Below, in pieces: positions 21,465 through 31,691 of a stretch of 64,000 bases of DNA. Positions within the stretch are counted from its first letter, which is position 1. Each line of letters starts with the position of its first letter. The stretch covers positions 151,543-215,542 of the forward strand of contig JAGVSM010004511.1 of the NCBI GenBank assembly GCA_022494885.1, given 5' to 3'. This DNA comes from Micrasema longulum (Eukaryota; Arthropoda; Insecta; Trichoptera; Brachycentridae). A program made the position numbers and the translations under genes. The notes beneath the pieces were generated by a model. That model made no database searches and was not told the origin of the DNA. It worked only from the letters and a program-made list of their open reading frames with translations.

Positions 21465-22200
21465 GACCCATTTTTTTTAATGGTCTATTGAACATACAAG
21501 AACTAGGGCAGCGCATTGTAAAGAGGCCCAGGCCCTGTACTTTTCATTAGACCCGCGAAAAACAACTTTGCTCATGAATATTAGATGTATTTTGTAAAAT
21601 ACAGTTTCCTCAAAGTTTTGTAACACCCTGTAATGTGATTCTGCTTCAGGACACAATTTTGAGAATTCTGTGCGAGTTTCATGATTTAGTATGCCGCAAA
21701 TTAGTTTAGGTTGACAAAATACCGGATAGACAAAATTAGATTATTATGGTCAAAGTTAGCCGATTCACGTAACCCCCTCTTGTACAAAATAACTATACTA
21801 GGTATTTTGTACAACGCAATAAATAGACAAGTTATTTCTATTCTCTTCTCAGATTCAGCAAATCTGGTGGCTGTCACCCTTTACATTTACAATTACAGTC
21901 CTCCCTGGAACTGGACGATTGGTAATCTTGCTTCAATATGTTAATATTTAAAAATATTTTTTTTAAAAATATTTTGTTTATTTATTTTATTCTTTTCTTA
22001 GTATATTTGTGTTGTTCATAGTCCATAATCGATGACACAAACGTGCTTAAACGTTTCACCTGAAATAGTGCGATGACCGAAGAAAGCAATGTCATCATTT
22101 TATATGCAATCCAATACAACATTATAATGCAACTCTAACATTATTGCACATCAAATCGGGATCATCGTTCTGCAGTACATTCACATCGTCCCTACCATGA
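21465..22200. other. Unassigned DNA
   Basis: Moderately complex sequence. A plus frame at 21711-21944 encodes about 77 residues without motifs. No splice or promoter evidence. Confidence 0.3.
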
Positions 22201-22204
22201 AGAA

Positions 22205-22362
22205 ATGAAGTTAATTACAACGTGGTCTGTTAAGAGACCACAGGACGCAACGCGCAACGCCAGTCAGTCAGCCCTACAAGTTCAGTTCAGTCAGTCAGTC
22301 CAGTTCACCCAGTTCCAACATGTCGTTCAAGTGCTGTCTCTTCAACCCATCATCGACGTTAT
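22205..22362 (+). promoter_or_regulatory. Possible promoter: cluster of TCAGT initiator motifs before an ATG
   Basis: CAGTCAGTCAGCC, TTCAGTTCAGTCAGTCAGTCC and CAACATGTCGTTCAAG follow one another. TCAGT is the arthropod initiator core, and the ATG at about 22320 opens a short Cys-containing frame that runs into the antisense LINE-T tail at 22366. This could be a truncated 5' UTR with first codons or the promoter of a retroposon. Weakly supported. Confidence 0.25.
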
Positions 22363-22365
22363 ACT

Positions 22366-22600
22366 CACAACAACAACAACAACAACAAACCATCACGCCG
22401 TTTCCACGTAGGGGTAGGCAAAGAGGATAGAACGCCATATAACTCTGTCTTTGCATACAGACCTCACTTCCTATACATTCATACATCTTCTCATGCACGC
22501 ACGCCGATTATTCCTACTCTTGACATGTCCATCTTCAAGTATTTGATGGATTTGATCGTGCCATGTCTTTCTCGGTCTTACTCGCGCAACACAATTCACT
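22366..22600 (-). mobile_element. LINE-T copy 2, antisense 3' end with (CAA)n
   Basis: Reads (CAA)n, AAACCATCACGCCGTTTCC, GAGGATAGAACGCCATAT, CTTCTCATGCACGCACGCCG, TGACATGTCCATCTTCAAG and CTTTCTCGGTCTTACTCG. It is the uninterrupted reference for the 3' end: the plus-strand equivalent at 29740-30130 carries an extra insertion. The true tail is (TTG)n. Confidence 0.85.
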
Positions 22601-22984
22601 ATTTATTCGCCACGTAATAAATAACCATCAAACAGCAACCACGTGTCTTCTCGCAATCTCTTACTTGGGTAGGAGCTCCAGCCAACTCTCAACAACCTAT
22701 TTCTACACATTAAACGTTTCATTAAAAATTTTATAAAAACATTTTTTCTAAAAAGTTTAGACTGACAACCGACGATGACTATCTCAAGTAACCGATTCAA
22801 TTATTCGACTTGACCATATTATTCAGGCTTTAAAGGACAAAAAAATATTTGTAATTCTGAAAACCAGACGACTATGGTTGTAATTTCTACTAGAGTTACC
22901 TCTAAAATATAACAATTTTTACATTGCCAACAAATTGAAAAAAGAGATCAGAAATCTAGATACACAGAAAAACTTATTCCTTGG

Positions 22985-23230
22985 TCGCAATCTAATAGGA
23001 GCGTAATTTTTAAGCTGCGTGCTGCTGTGCATTCTCCGAAGTCAGATTCGCGTCCCGCAGTTTTCACATGTACTGCTGGCGATCGGCCAGCAGCAGAAGT
23101 CCAGGACGTCGAGAAACTGATGCCTTGTAACGTAAGCATGCCTGGTTGAGACACTCAGAAGTCATCCGCAGTACATGGCCCAAAAACCGTAACGCCTCCA
23201 TTTGATGACAGTTATCACCGCAGTTTTCTG
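22985..23230 (-). mobile_element. LINE remnant, antisense (RFLGHVLRM)
   Basis: The minus strand reads MEALRFLGHVLRMTSE followed by a degenerate C-terminal tail with stops. 'R(F/W)LGHVLRM' is the conserved post-RT phrase of RTE-like endonuclease-reverse transcriptases. The family differs from LINE-T. Confidence 0.55.
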
Positions 23231-23234
23231 CGTC

Positions 23235-23920
23235 CATTATCATATTTTTTCGTGCCTCACAAAGTCATACAGAGATTATTCTGAGACGCACTCAGTATTT
23301 TGCTGTTTTGGGTGTCTTAGTGAGCTGCCACGATTTGCGTCCATAGTATTTATTAATATTTGAGTCAATATTAAGTATTTATATTTATTTAGTTGCGGTA
23401 AAATGAGTTAAATTTATGAAACTATTTAATCTCGGTTATGACGTTGTGCAGTCAAGTCTAGTACCAGCGCTGAACGGAGAAAGTCTGGCTTGACTCGTTT
23501 CCGTTTTGTGGCGGCTGGTGGCGTGTTACGTTGGTGATTGTGGACACTCTCTCTGGTGATGCCAGAGGTGTCCATAATATGAACTCAAGTAATTATTTTA
23601 ATAAAAAATCATTTAAATCCAGAAAACTACTATTTTCATCGAAGATATTTTTTTTTTCTGGATAGGGTGTTTTAGTTCAAACATTCCGACAGACATCGAT
23701 AAATCTCTTACCATATCTTTGCGACAAGGCCCAGAAGATATTATCTAAACTATTTTATTGTTATTATCTTCGTTAAGTTATAATTGCAGGATCAGGGTCC
23801 CACTAAAACCAGTTTTACATGAATCAGAAAATTGAACAAAAACTGCGCAGATTGACTCATCAAAAAATACTTATTGTTCTGTGTAATACACAAATTGATT
23901 GAAATCGTAAAAGCATGTTC
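23235..23920. other. No gene recognised
   Basis: Mixed composition. 23440-23570 is somewhat GC-richer (CTGAACGGAGAAAGTCTGG, GGCGGCTGGTGGCG) but without a frame or a repeat match inside the window. Confidence 0.3.
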
Positions 23921-23924
23921 GAAT

Positions 23925-24150
23925 AATTATAATGGATGACGAAAGCCTCATAAAACACCTAAGTCTCTCTGAGGCACTAGGACGACGAAGACCAGGAAGG
24001 TCCAAAATGCGATGGATTGACTGCATCAGTGTGAATACGACAAAGTTGGAAGTGAGAAGCTGGAGAGGAAGGGGGGCGGACCGGCAAGAGTGGAGGAGAC
24101 TCCTGGATATAGTTGAGGCTCACCAAGGGCTGTCGAGCTTAAAATGATGA
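23925..24150 (+). mobile_element. RTE-like LINE C-terminus with ATG-rich tail
   Basis: The open frame encodes GRRRPGRSKMRWIDCIS, then RSWRGRGADRQEWRRLLD, and ends EAHQGLSS. This matches the RTE/BovB-like end 'GRPK.RW.D...W...A.DR..WR.LL..A..H.GL'. The stop is followed by ATGATGATA. About 71 residues remain open. Confidence 0.75.
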
Positions 24151-24191
24151 TGATATTTGAATGTCAAAATTAAGAACATAAAAAAAAATAT

Positions 24192-24405
24192 TACATCCCT
24201 CCGTACGGGTAGACAGAGAGGATAGAGTGCCATATCACTCTGTTTTTGCATAAAAACCTTGCTTATATTGCATTTATCGAACTTTTCACGCGCGCATATT
24301 ATTCCTACTTATGAAATTAATGTCCGTCTTCAAGTATTTATCGGATTTAGCCATACTATGTCTTTTTCGGTCTTTCTCGTTTTCTGTATTCATCAACTTT
24401 GTATA
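24192..24405 (-). mobile_element. LINE-T copy 3, antisense 3' end
   Basis: ACATCCCTCCGTACGGGTAG, GAGGATAGAGTGCCATAT, TTCACGCGCGCATATTATTC and GTCTTTTTCGGTCTTTCTCG follow the block order of 22366-22600. No (CAA)n remains. Confidence 0.75.
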
Positions 24406-24604
24406 AAAAAGATGTTATAATATGGAATATTTAGAAGAACAATTATTTAATATAAATTACTGGGCATGTTCAAATAAGTTTTTAATGTATTCCAATTCGT
24501 TGTATAATTCAAAAGCATTAAAAGGGTAAACTAAGAGTGAACTTTGCGTTTTCTTTCAAAACGTTGCCTTACTGAAGTGCCATTAAAATGGTTAATCCAT
24601 TTAT

Positions 24605-24860
24605 ACGGATTTTTGCATATCCGGATATTATCTAGCACTCATTAATTTGAGTTTTACGGTACAAAAAATATTAAATCACAAATTTTGTGATATATTTTTA
24701 AAATTCTAGGTTAAATCATGCCTTAAATAATCGTTTTTCAAAAATATATTAATATCTGTTTAATACTCAGTTTACTATGTACTATATTTCACTTCAAACC
24801 CTTTTCAATGGAATCGACTTTTGTTCGTTTTTTTTAATATTTGTTTTGGCTGTAGATATT
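24605..24860 (+). repeat. Repeat family Y, copy 1
   Basis: Shares TAGCACTCATTAATT, GAGTTTTACGGTACAA, ATTCTAGGTTAAATCAT and TTTCACTTCAAA with 26925-27160 in inverted orientation. The two lie about 2.1 kb apart. ATCCGGATATT near the left end resembles a Tigger-like terminus, so Y may be another non-autonomous pogo-type element. Confidence 0.65.
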
Positions 24861-24874
24861 TTATTTCTATAGTA

Positions 24875-25212
24875 GGTTTATTTATTTATTGACACTTTAT
24901 ATACATATACAATAAATATACATATAAGGGCGGGCATATTGCCTTAAGGCAATTTCTTCCTACCTACCCAAACCGTTCAGTTTGAGAAAATTATAAATAC
25001 ATGGACATATTGAATCTTACAATTTTATACAAAAATTAAAAGCAAAGATTAACAAAAATAAATATATGTATAAAAAAATAACACTTTACTATGAAGAGAG
25101 GAGAGGGGATGGGAAGGAAAGAAGAAGGATAAAGGAACAATTCAAATATTTAGATAGTGACATTTCAATCTCGACTTAAATGTAAATAAAGAAGGGGCGT
25201 CTCTAACATTAG
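24875..25212 (-). mobile_element. LINE-M copy, antisense 3' end
   Basis: Antisense: TTTATTTATTTATTGACAC, AAGGGCGGGCATATTGCC, CCCAAACCGTTCAGTTTGAG, AGAGGAGAGGGGATGGGAAG, GAAGGGGCGTCTCTAACATT. It breaks exactly where the plus-strand LINE-N begins (25213). Confidence 0.8.
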
Positions 25213-25562
25213 GTTCTGCAGCGCAGATAAAGAAACACATATACACATTATATGTGAGTGTGATGCTTTACATCATAAAAAGAACCTCATCCTTGGGGGA
25301 CCACTGGTTAAACCTGAGGATGTTAAAGAGCTCATTCCCTGCTTAACAGCCCGATACTTGACGGGTCTGGGAATGGAGGGGGAAATTTAGCAAAATGTAA
25401 ACTCTTGCCTTCCACACAGTAGACAGGCTCTTTACAGACCTAGGGTTGGAATGCCAGAACTATTCACGGGGACCCGTCATAATAGATCTTTACATGTCGC
25501 AATGACGTCAGGAAGTTGCATAGCACTGACCCTCACCTCTAAAAATAAGAATAAGTTTTAAA
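25213..25562 (+). mobile_element. LINE-N C-terminus (Cys/His knuckle) and 3' end
   Basis: The frame reads CRLCSADKETHIHIICECDA, LGGPLVKPEDVKELIP and a stop after LTGLGMEGEI. The CxxC-(x)8-HxxxxC spacing is the zinc-knuckle C-terminus of R1/I/LOA-type LINE ORF2. The 3' end (TGACGTCAGGAAGTTGCATA, GCACTGACCCTCACCTC, AATAAGAATAAG) recurs at 50811-50870. Confidence 0.75.
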
Positions 25563-25589
25563 GGAATGCTGTCAAATGGTCGTTATGAG

Positions 25590-25790
25590 CATGTTTTTTT
25601 ACTGGGTACACAAAGAGTTATTTAAACATTTTATGCAGGCAAAATGGGAGGAAATAGTCTGTATCATATTGCAAGGAAAAGTTAAAGGAAAACGCAGTGT
25701 AGGAAGACGACGTATCTCCTGATTTAAAGTTTGTGGTTACACTGTAGCTCCAAATTCTTATTCAGAGCGGCTGCGGGCATTGGAGTTTTA
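25590..25790 (+). mobile_element. Endonuclease-RT-like LINE tail peptide
   Basis: Translation gives ILQGKVKGKRSVGRRRIS, a stop, then FKVCGYTVAPNSYSERLRA. The 'GK(I/V)xGKRxxGRRRxSWL' phrase is typical of a lepidopteran/insect endonuclease-reverse transcriptase family. The conserved Trp codon is a stop here. Confidence 0.55.
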
Positions 25791-25799
25791 CTGTACCCA

Positions 25800-26435
25800 A
25801 CTGAATAGATTCGGGGGTTTATTGCCTAGAATTCCGACAAATTGTGTCGTTTAGTTTTCTGACCCATGCAAAACCGGCTTTAAAGCTCTGGGACCATCTT
25901 CCAGCTGCCTGCGGAACTAATGACGGGCCGCAATGCACTAATTGAAAAATAAAATTTACAAATAATAACGACCGCATTCCGCCCTCCTGTCCTCTGATAC
26001 CGGTAGCCATGTAAGGCATTCTTTATTATTTGTTTGTTTATTTAGGTATTTGTCTTTACATACAAATACAGTAAAATTGTTTGAACATACGCAAAACATA
26101 CGATTTTATACGGGGAAAATATTTGTTTTTAGGGATATTCCAAATTTTAATAAAGGGATTGTTTTTTTGTAATTGTAAATGCAATTGTCTGCATGTTGCT
26201 GTTCAAAAACGAAATTCGACATTTTGTGGGATACGATAGTATGCGTATATATCGATATTAACCCTTTTAATGTTTTATAGTCTATTGTTTTCAATGATTC
26301 TCTTATTTTAAATATTTGATTATGTATGTAGCATAAGTTATATAATTTAAGTTTGAATATTTAGATCTGATTATTTCTTATTTTATCTTCTTGTTATAAT
26401 ATATTGTTTTATTAGTTTTACTTTATTTTTCTAAA
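25800..26435. other. Unassigned DNA
   Basis: 25800-26020 is moderately GC-rich, unique within the window and with no motif I recognise in the short minus-strand frame at 25819-26019. 26030-26100 looks like an antisense LINE tail (TTATTTGTTTGTTTATTTAG). Confidence 0.3.
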
Positions 26436-26439
26436 TTCT

Positions 26440-26935
26440 TGTTTTATTTATTTATTTAGTTTATTTTGTTTATAAATTTTATGGCATAAATAAGTACATA
26501 TTTAATACAAGGAAATCTATATAAATGTAGTGAATGACAAAACGAAAACGGAGCGTCCTTTGGTTAGGATAGTCTCCATCTATCATGGCTCAGCCTGTTC
26601 TAAAATTGAGATTTTTTATATTTTAAAGTATAAGTAATTCTATACTAATATAACGATAACAGGAAAATAAACTAAAATTACTTTTAAAAAATGCATAGCT
26701 AATCAATCGTCTCATCTGTTTTTTTATTTTACTACGTATTTTTAATCTTGTTAATTATTGTGATTTAACACAGGCAAAGCCTTAATAAGCTCATGAATCT
26801 GTAAACGAGTGTTATTTTGAATGAATAAATAAATAAATAAATGTAGTAAATGTGCTTTTTATTTTTGATTTTTAAATTTTATTTGAAATTAATTTATAAG
26901 CCTTTACGGATTACATTCATTATCAAAATGTATAA
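26440..26935. mobile_element. Three short LINE tails back to back
   Basis: 26440-26600 (minus): TTTATTTATTTAGTTTATTT with downstream UTR. 26760-26850 (plus): LINE-J-type end AAGCTCATGAATCTGTAAACG, then AATAAATAAATAAATAAA. 26865-26935 (minus): LINE-K end, complement of CCGTAAAGGCTTATAAAT. Only tails remain. Confidence 0.55.
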
Positions 26936-27160
26936 ATAAAATAATACAAAACGAACAAAACTTAATTCCATAGAAAAGGATTTGAAGTGAAATGTACGAG
27001 TATTAAACATTTGTTAATATATATTTTAAAAAAGATTATTGAAGGTATGATTTAACCTAGAATTTAAAAAACATATCACGAAATTTGTGATTTAAAATTC
27101 TTGTACCGTAAAACTCCAATTAATGAGTGCTAAATGATATTTGGATATGAATGATAGAAT
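26925..27160 (-). repeat. Repeat family Y, copy 2 (inverted)
   Basis: Antisense match to 24605-24860: TTTGAAGTGAAATGTAC, ATGATTTAACCTAGAATTT, TTGTACCGTAAAACTCC and AATTAATGAGTGCTAAATG. Confidence 0.65.
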
Positions 27161-27174
27161 ACAATTGTATATAA

Positions 27175-27610
27175 CAATTTAAAACGAATATTGACAAAAA
27201 ATTTACACTATACTATGAAGAGAGGAGAGGAGAGGTGATAGGATGGAAAGAAGAAGGAGAAAGGAACAACTCCCACATGTAGATAATGACATTTCAATAT
27301 TGATTGAAATGTATATAATGAAGGGACGTCTCTAACATTAGTGGGTAGATTATTCCATAATCAAGCAGCTACTACTGTGAAAGAGGAGGCAAAAAAGAGG
27401 AGGAAAAAAAAATTAGAGCGGTAAAGGGGTATTAAAAGGGTTCTCTCGTTACTAGAGCGAAGAGATAGTCCATGTTGTGATAGAGGTTGGAAGAGCACTC
27501 TCAGATAAACAGGCGAAATGGGATTATAGAAAATATTGTGAAGAAGTGGTAAAATGTGAATGTTTCTTCTATCCTGATACTGATCCAGTGTTAAATCTTA
27601 AAGCACATAG
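27175..27610 (-). mobile_element. LINE-M copy, antisense, extends furthest 5'
   Basis: Antisense 3' UTR and C-terminus as at 24875. It continues into upstream coding sequence, with minus-strand peptides such as SPVYLRVLFQPLSQHG and LRSSNERTLLIPLYR around indels. The latter is the block preceding the WNNLP motif. Confidence 0.7.
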
Positions 27611-27784
27611 TCAAATCTTTGTTTTTATTTTTGTCTTTGTATATTAATGCGTTAGTTTAATTCTTATTTAGTTAATGTCTATGTTTATTACTGCATCCGT
27701 CTGATTTCAATAAAATAATCCTATGTAATCTCCATAAAATCATTATTTTTTCTGTGAAATTGTACTAAAACATAAATTATTAAT

Positions 27785-28420
27785 ACGCTTCTCCTATTTG
27801 GTCTCCATTCTACAGGACTCATATTGACCATATCGAGTCTGTCCAACACCGTTTTCTAAGAAAAGTGGCATGGTTGCTCGGATTACAAGGGGGTAATTAT
27901 TCCTATTTTGAAATAGAGCAATCTCTTAATCTGTCTTCATTGGAGAGACGTAGAACTGTGATGGACCTTATATGCATTTTGAAAATACTTAATGCCATAA
28001 ATGATGTCCCATCTCTGTTGCAATCAATTTCTTTTCATGTTCCCAACCGTGTCACCAGAAGTCAAAATCTGCTATTTATAAAATCTTCTAAGAGCAACTT
28101 TGGTTTTTATGCCCCAATGTCCAGAATGTGTAGATTAGTCAATTCATCACACGACTTGGAATTTTTTGGATAGATCTTCCGGCTTTTCGTAGATCTTTTC
28201 GCGACTAAACAGTGTGGGATGAAGTTGGATTGGCATGGTTTAGCTCAAAGTTTTTGGTCTTTCGTTTTTTTGGTATATTGTATACTATTATTGTTTTGCC
28301 CTTGTTTGTCTTTGCTAAATAGTTTTATAATCTTTTTGTTCAGTTTCTTGCATTTATGTTTCTTCATGTAACTGTTGTAATTGGCTTAGGCCGTATATAT
28401 ATAATAAATAAATAAATAAA
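27785..28420 (+). mobile_element. LINE-J copy, C-terminal RT ORF and 3' end
   Basis: Frame: CSPIWSPFYRTHIDHIESVQ, HRFLRKVAWLLG, LERRRTVMDLICILKILNAI, FHVPNRVTRSQNLLF. This is the characteristic C-terminal segment of jockey/CR1 reverse transcriptases ('W.P.....I..IE.VQ..F.R'). About 125 codons are open before a stop at about 28171. The 3' UTR ends in (AATA)n. 5' truncated, so no RT palm remains. Confidence 0.85.
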
Positions 28421-28650
28421 CAGTGGACCTAAAATAGATCCTTGTGGTACTTCAAAATTAACAGTTTATAATATACTTTTTTTTGTTGTTTATATAAGTA
28501 TATTGTTTCCGATCTGTTAGATATGATTTCATAAGTGTGTATTCTTGAAATTATACCATTATTGAATCTTCTAACCGTGGTCTCAGCATGCACAGTATCA
28601 CAAGCATTTTCGAAGTCCAAGATACTCCTGTGATTGAAATTCCAGCATCC
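28421..28650 (-). pseudogene. Reverse transcriptase fragment, antisense (CR1/jockey-like)
   Basis: The minus strand gives, across frameshifts, FLDFENACDTVHAETTVRRF, NRSETIYLYKQQKK and VPQGSILGPL. These correspond to the RT blocks 'DF.KAFDTV.H', 'L.NR.Q.V' and 'VPQGS.LGP'. It begins exactly at the tail of LINE-J. It shows that at least one jockey/CR1 copy kept palm-domain sequence before decay. Confidence 0.75.
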
Positions 28651-28721
28651 ATGTTTATTTTCATATAATTAATTAAATTCTTAGTATTTGAAAATAATAA
28701 TTTTAAACATTTATATTTTAT

Positions 28722-29829
28722 GTGAATATTTTCGATCTGCATTTCGCATTTGTCGATCTGCAAAAGGCATTTAATAGAGTTGACAGAGAGAAATTGTGGA
28801 AGGTTTTATCGGAGTATGGAGTAAATGGTAACCTGGCAAGGGCTATTGCGTCACTGTATAAGGACAGCACATCGTGTGTGAAGGTGAATGGCTTATTCAC
28901 ATCGTGGTTTAATATTCCGAAAGGAGTCAAACAGGGATGTGTAATGTCACCGTGGTTGTTCAACATATACATCGATAACTGTATCAAAGAACTGAATGAT
29001 TTAAGAATGGGAGCCAAAATGAGTGGTGTAACTGTTAACTGTCTTCTGTATGCGGATGATGCTGTGCTTCTTGCTAGCAGCAAAGAAGACCTTCAATTCT
29101 TGGTAACAAAAGTCTACGATGTATGCAAGAAAAGCGATTTGCTTATGAATGTTGATAAATCGAAAGTGATGGTTTTTAAAAGGGATGAAAATATAACTAA
29201 ATGTTAGATCAGCGTGAACGGAGATATTCTGAATCAGGTAGAAGAATTTGTGTACCTGGAAAGTATGTTTACTGGGGACGGAAAGGCCGAGAAAGATATT
29301 GACAGGAGGGTGAGTGGCGGGAACAGGGTGAACGGTGCACTAAAATCTACTTTGGCAAACAAATGTTTATCGCAAGAGGCTAAACTAGCAGTTCACAACG
29401 GAGTTCTAGTTCCAACTCTAATGTATGGGAGCGAAGTATGGAATTGGAAAAAAAATGATGAAATTAGGTTGAATGCTGTCGAAATGCGACCCCTTAGGCG
29501 AATGTGTGGTAAAACGATGTATGATAGGTGCACAAATGTCGAGATCCGTGAAGTGTGTAAGGCTGAGACATGCATTATTGACAGAATCAAGAAAGGGATG
29601 CTGCGTTGGTTTGGACATGTAGAGCGAATGGACAGCGAAAGAACGGCTAAAAGGATCTACGATGCAAATTTTGATGGATGCAGAAAACGAGGAAGACCGA
29701 GAAAGACATGGCACGATCAAGTCCATCAAATACTTGAAGATGGACATGTCAAAAGTAGGAATAATCGGCGTGTGTGCATGAGAAGATGTATGAATGTAGA
29801 GGAAGCGAGGTCTGTATGCCAAGATAGAG
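28722..29829 (+). pseudogene. LINE-T reverse transcriptase remnant (best copy)
   Basis: Non-LTR retrotransposon reverse transcriptase, which copies its RNA into a nicked target. Residues 9-25 hold the AFVDLQKAFNRVDREKLW palm block, 69-80 VKQGCVMSPWLF, and 110-113 the catalytic YADD (in YADDAVLLA). A TAG at 29205-29207 interrupts the frame. The same frame reopens with the post-RT region: NQVEEFVYLESMF, AKLAVHNGVLVPTLMYGSEV, LRWFGHVERM and KRGRPRKTWHDQV. The layout fits RTE-like endonuclease-reverse transcriptases. The endonuclease and N-terminal RT parts are missing (5' truncation). One stop plus an insertion at 29830 make it non-functional, but the long open frames suggest it is young. Confidence 0.9.
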
Positions 29830-30073
29830 TGTTTATTTATTTATTTATTTATTTACGGACAAAGTCCATTATAAACATTACAATTAAAGGAAATTTTTAC
29901 AAAGGAATAAAAAAATATAAGGAACAGAAATAAGCAGCAAAGACAGATGATAGATTTTTTAGATTAAGTAAAAAGCATAGGCTAACTATATAGATTCTTT
30001 AGCTGATTTGTAAAGAAAGACATCCTTACACCATAATAATCAAGATCTTGATGATCGTTCACCCGCCTGATCA
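29830..30073 (-). mobile_element. Antisense LINE tail inserted in LINE-T
   Basis: Opens with TTTATTTATTTATTTATTTA and ACGGACAAAGTCCATTATAA, the complement of a LINE 3' end. Comparison with the uninterrupted 3' end at 22366-22600 shows the break between AGATAGAGT and TTATGGCGTTC. TGTT on both sides could be a short target duplication. Confidence 0.65.
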
Positions 30074-30150
30074 TTGTTATGGCGTTCTATCCTCTCTGCC
30101 TACCCTTACGGGGAAACGGCGTGATGGTTTGTTGTTGTTGTTGTTGTTGC
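30074..30150 (+). mobile_element. LINE-T best copy, 3' end with (TTG)n tail
   Basis: TTATGGCGTTCTATCCTCTC, GCCTACCCTTACGGGGAAAC and GGCGTGATGG precede TTTG(TTG)n at about 30128-30149. Confidence 0.85.
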
Positions 30151-30752
30151 TATTTAGGTAATAAAAATACTTTATGACAAAGCGAGTAGCCGGGAGCTGT
30201 CTATAATTGTTTATCTATTATACACAGTGAATTAGGCAAATTTGCACCACTTTGCTTCATATTACATAGTTATTTAATATCTACACTGGTCGATAGAGTC
30301 ATTATGCCACGTGAACCTATTGCAGTTGCTATCTACTCAAAATATTAAAATAATTGGTCCCGATTAAATGATACAAACATTTTCAGCTTCTGTAATCTGA
30401 TTCTCCGACAAATCAGGTGCTTAATTACAAGGGAACGGTGAGAGATTTACCGACGTTAGTCGATAAATGTATTTAATTTTAATTCCATCTCTTAAAATGT
30501 AAATTTGAGTAAATAAAATCCGTTCCTTACAAATATTGCGAAGTACCAATCTGATCTTTTAAAACTATTTATGTATTTATTTTATTTAAAAAATATGCGT
30601 CCCTATTTTAAAAATACGAAGTCAGAATATGGAATAAAAAAAATGTTTTTTATAAATTAAATACTAAACAAAAAGAATATTGTCTTTAATTCTAAAATGG
30701 AAAAAATAAAACCATTCCCTGCAAAATTTCATTTAAATATTCCAATTCACGA

Positions 30753-30820
30753 GTCCACGTCGTGGTTTAGTGGTAAGCGTGTTTTCTTAACATGCACAAG
30801 CGTACGATTACCGATATGAC
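30753..30820 (+). mobile_element. SINE-B-like tRNA head, isolated
   Basis: CACGTCGTGGTTTAGTGGTA and AGCGTGTTTTCTTAACATGC form the box A and anticodon-like region. Box B is degenerate. No body follows, so it is a truncated SINE head. Confidence 0.5.
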
Positions 30821-30864
30821 ATAATTATTATTTTTTAATGTGTCACACAATGTTTTTAAAAAAT

Positions 30865-31117
30865 TCGCCTCGTGGTGTAATAGTCAGCGCGTTTGCCTAC
30901 CACGTGAGAGGTCTCAGGTTCGATTCCCGACATGGTTGATAGAAAATATTTATTTAAAAGGGCGTTTTCCCACCAGAATATTTCATAGTCCCTGGTCCTG
31001 AAGCGTAAGACTGATAATCTTACTTTTAGGCCACAAAAATGATCAAAATACGCTGCAATTGGTGTATTACTGCAGTGCCTTATGCACCAGTTGGTGCGGA
31101 AAGGGAATGATGATGAA
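30865..31117 (+). mobile_element. SINE-B copy, full length
   Basis: tRNA-related head GCCTCGTGGTGTAATAGTC, GTTTGCCTACCACGTGAGAG and AGGTTCGATTCCCGACATGG. Body TCATAGTCCCTGGTCCTGAA, GCGTAAGACTGATAATCTTA and GCACCAGTTGGTGCGGAAAG. Tail GGGAATGATGATGAA. About 250 bp. The head most resembles Gly-type tRNAs. The plus-strand tail (GATGATG) is shared by all SINE-B copies. Confidence 0.85.
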
Positions 31118-31150
31118 CATAATGTGTAAAGTGGCCACTTAAACCAAGAA
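31105..31150 (-). repeat. Family P fragment, antisense
   Basis: TGTGTAAAGTGGCCACTTAA followed by ACCAAGAAAGG, abutting the tail of SINE-B. Confidence 0.6.
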
Positions 31151-31547
31151 AGGATTAATTTTTTTTTGTGTTGTACTTTATTTTGTGTAAAGGACATAAA
31201 TTATATTGTTTTAGTATTTGTTACAATCAATATAGTGTAAATGTTCCGCAAACCAAGTTTTGTAAAATTTCCATTGAAAATAAACGTAAAAATGGCATTT
31301 TTCAAAAAAAAATATAAAAGCACCATCTATAATTAATTCGTTTCATATTTTCGTTAAAAACCCTCTAACATATACCTTGAACATGTTTTCAGCCTCAAAA
31401 GTGTTTTCCCTCTCTGTTGCAATGAATTTCAATGGTTTATTTTATTAGGATGTATCGAATTTCATCTGCGCTTTTCTCTAGGTATTATATAAACTGACAT
31501 GGCGGTTTAATAAGCCAAATTATTCAATAGACCTTAATTTTGTAATC

Positions 31548-31650
31548 ATGTTGTTAAACTCGCGTCCAGCCAATGGGGGCGCGTCACGTGATGGGCCAGC
31601 AGCCAATCAAGAGGCAGGATACGGCACAGGAAGATTCAAATTTCAAATAT
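31548..31650. promoter_or_regulatory. Promoter-like cluster: two CCAAT boxes and a TCACGTGA E-box
   Basis: CAGCCAATGGGGGCGCGTCA, CGTCACGTGATGGGCC and CAGCAGCCAATCAAGAGG lie within about 50 bp. Paired CCAAT (NF-Y-type) sites around a GTCACGTGAT E-box (the USF/Mitf type) are unusual for this AT-rich background. No gene starts nearby, so it could be an orphan promoter or transposon-borne. Inferred from motif content only. Confidence 0.3.
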
Positions 31651-31691
31651 CCTCAGGAACCGCTTTGACGGATTTGTTATTGTTAATGTGT

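Noticed and set aside
29418..29822. 134-codon minus-strand frame
   Set aside because: Antisense shadow of the LINE-T coding remnant.
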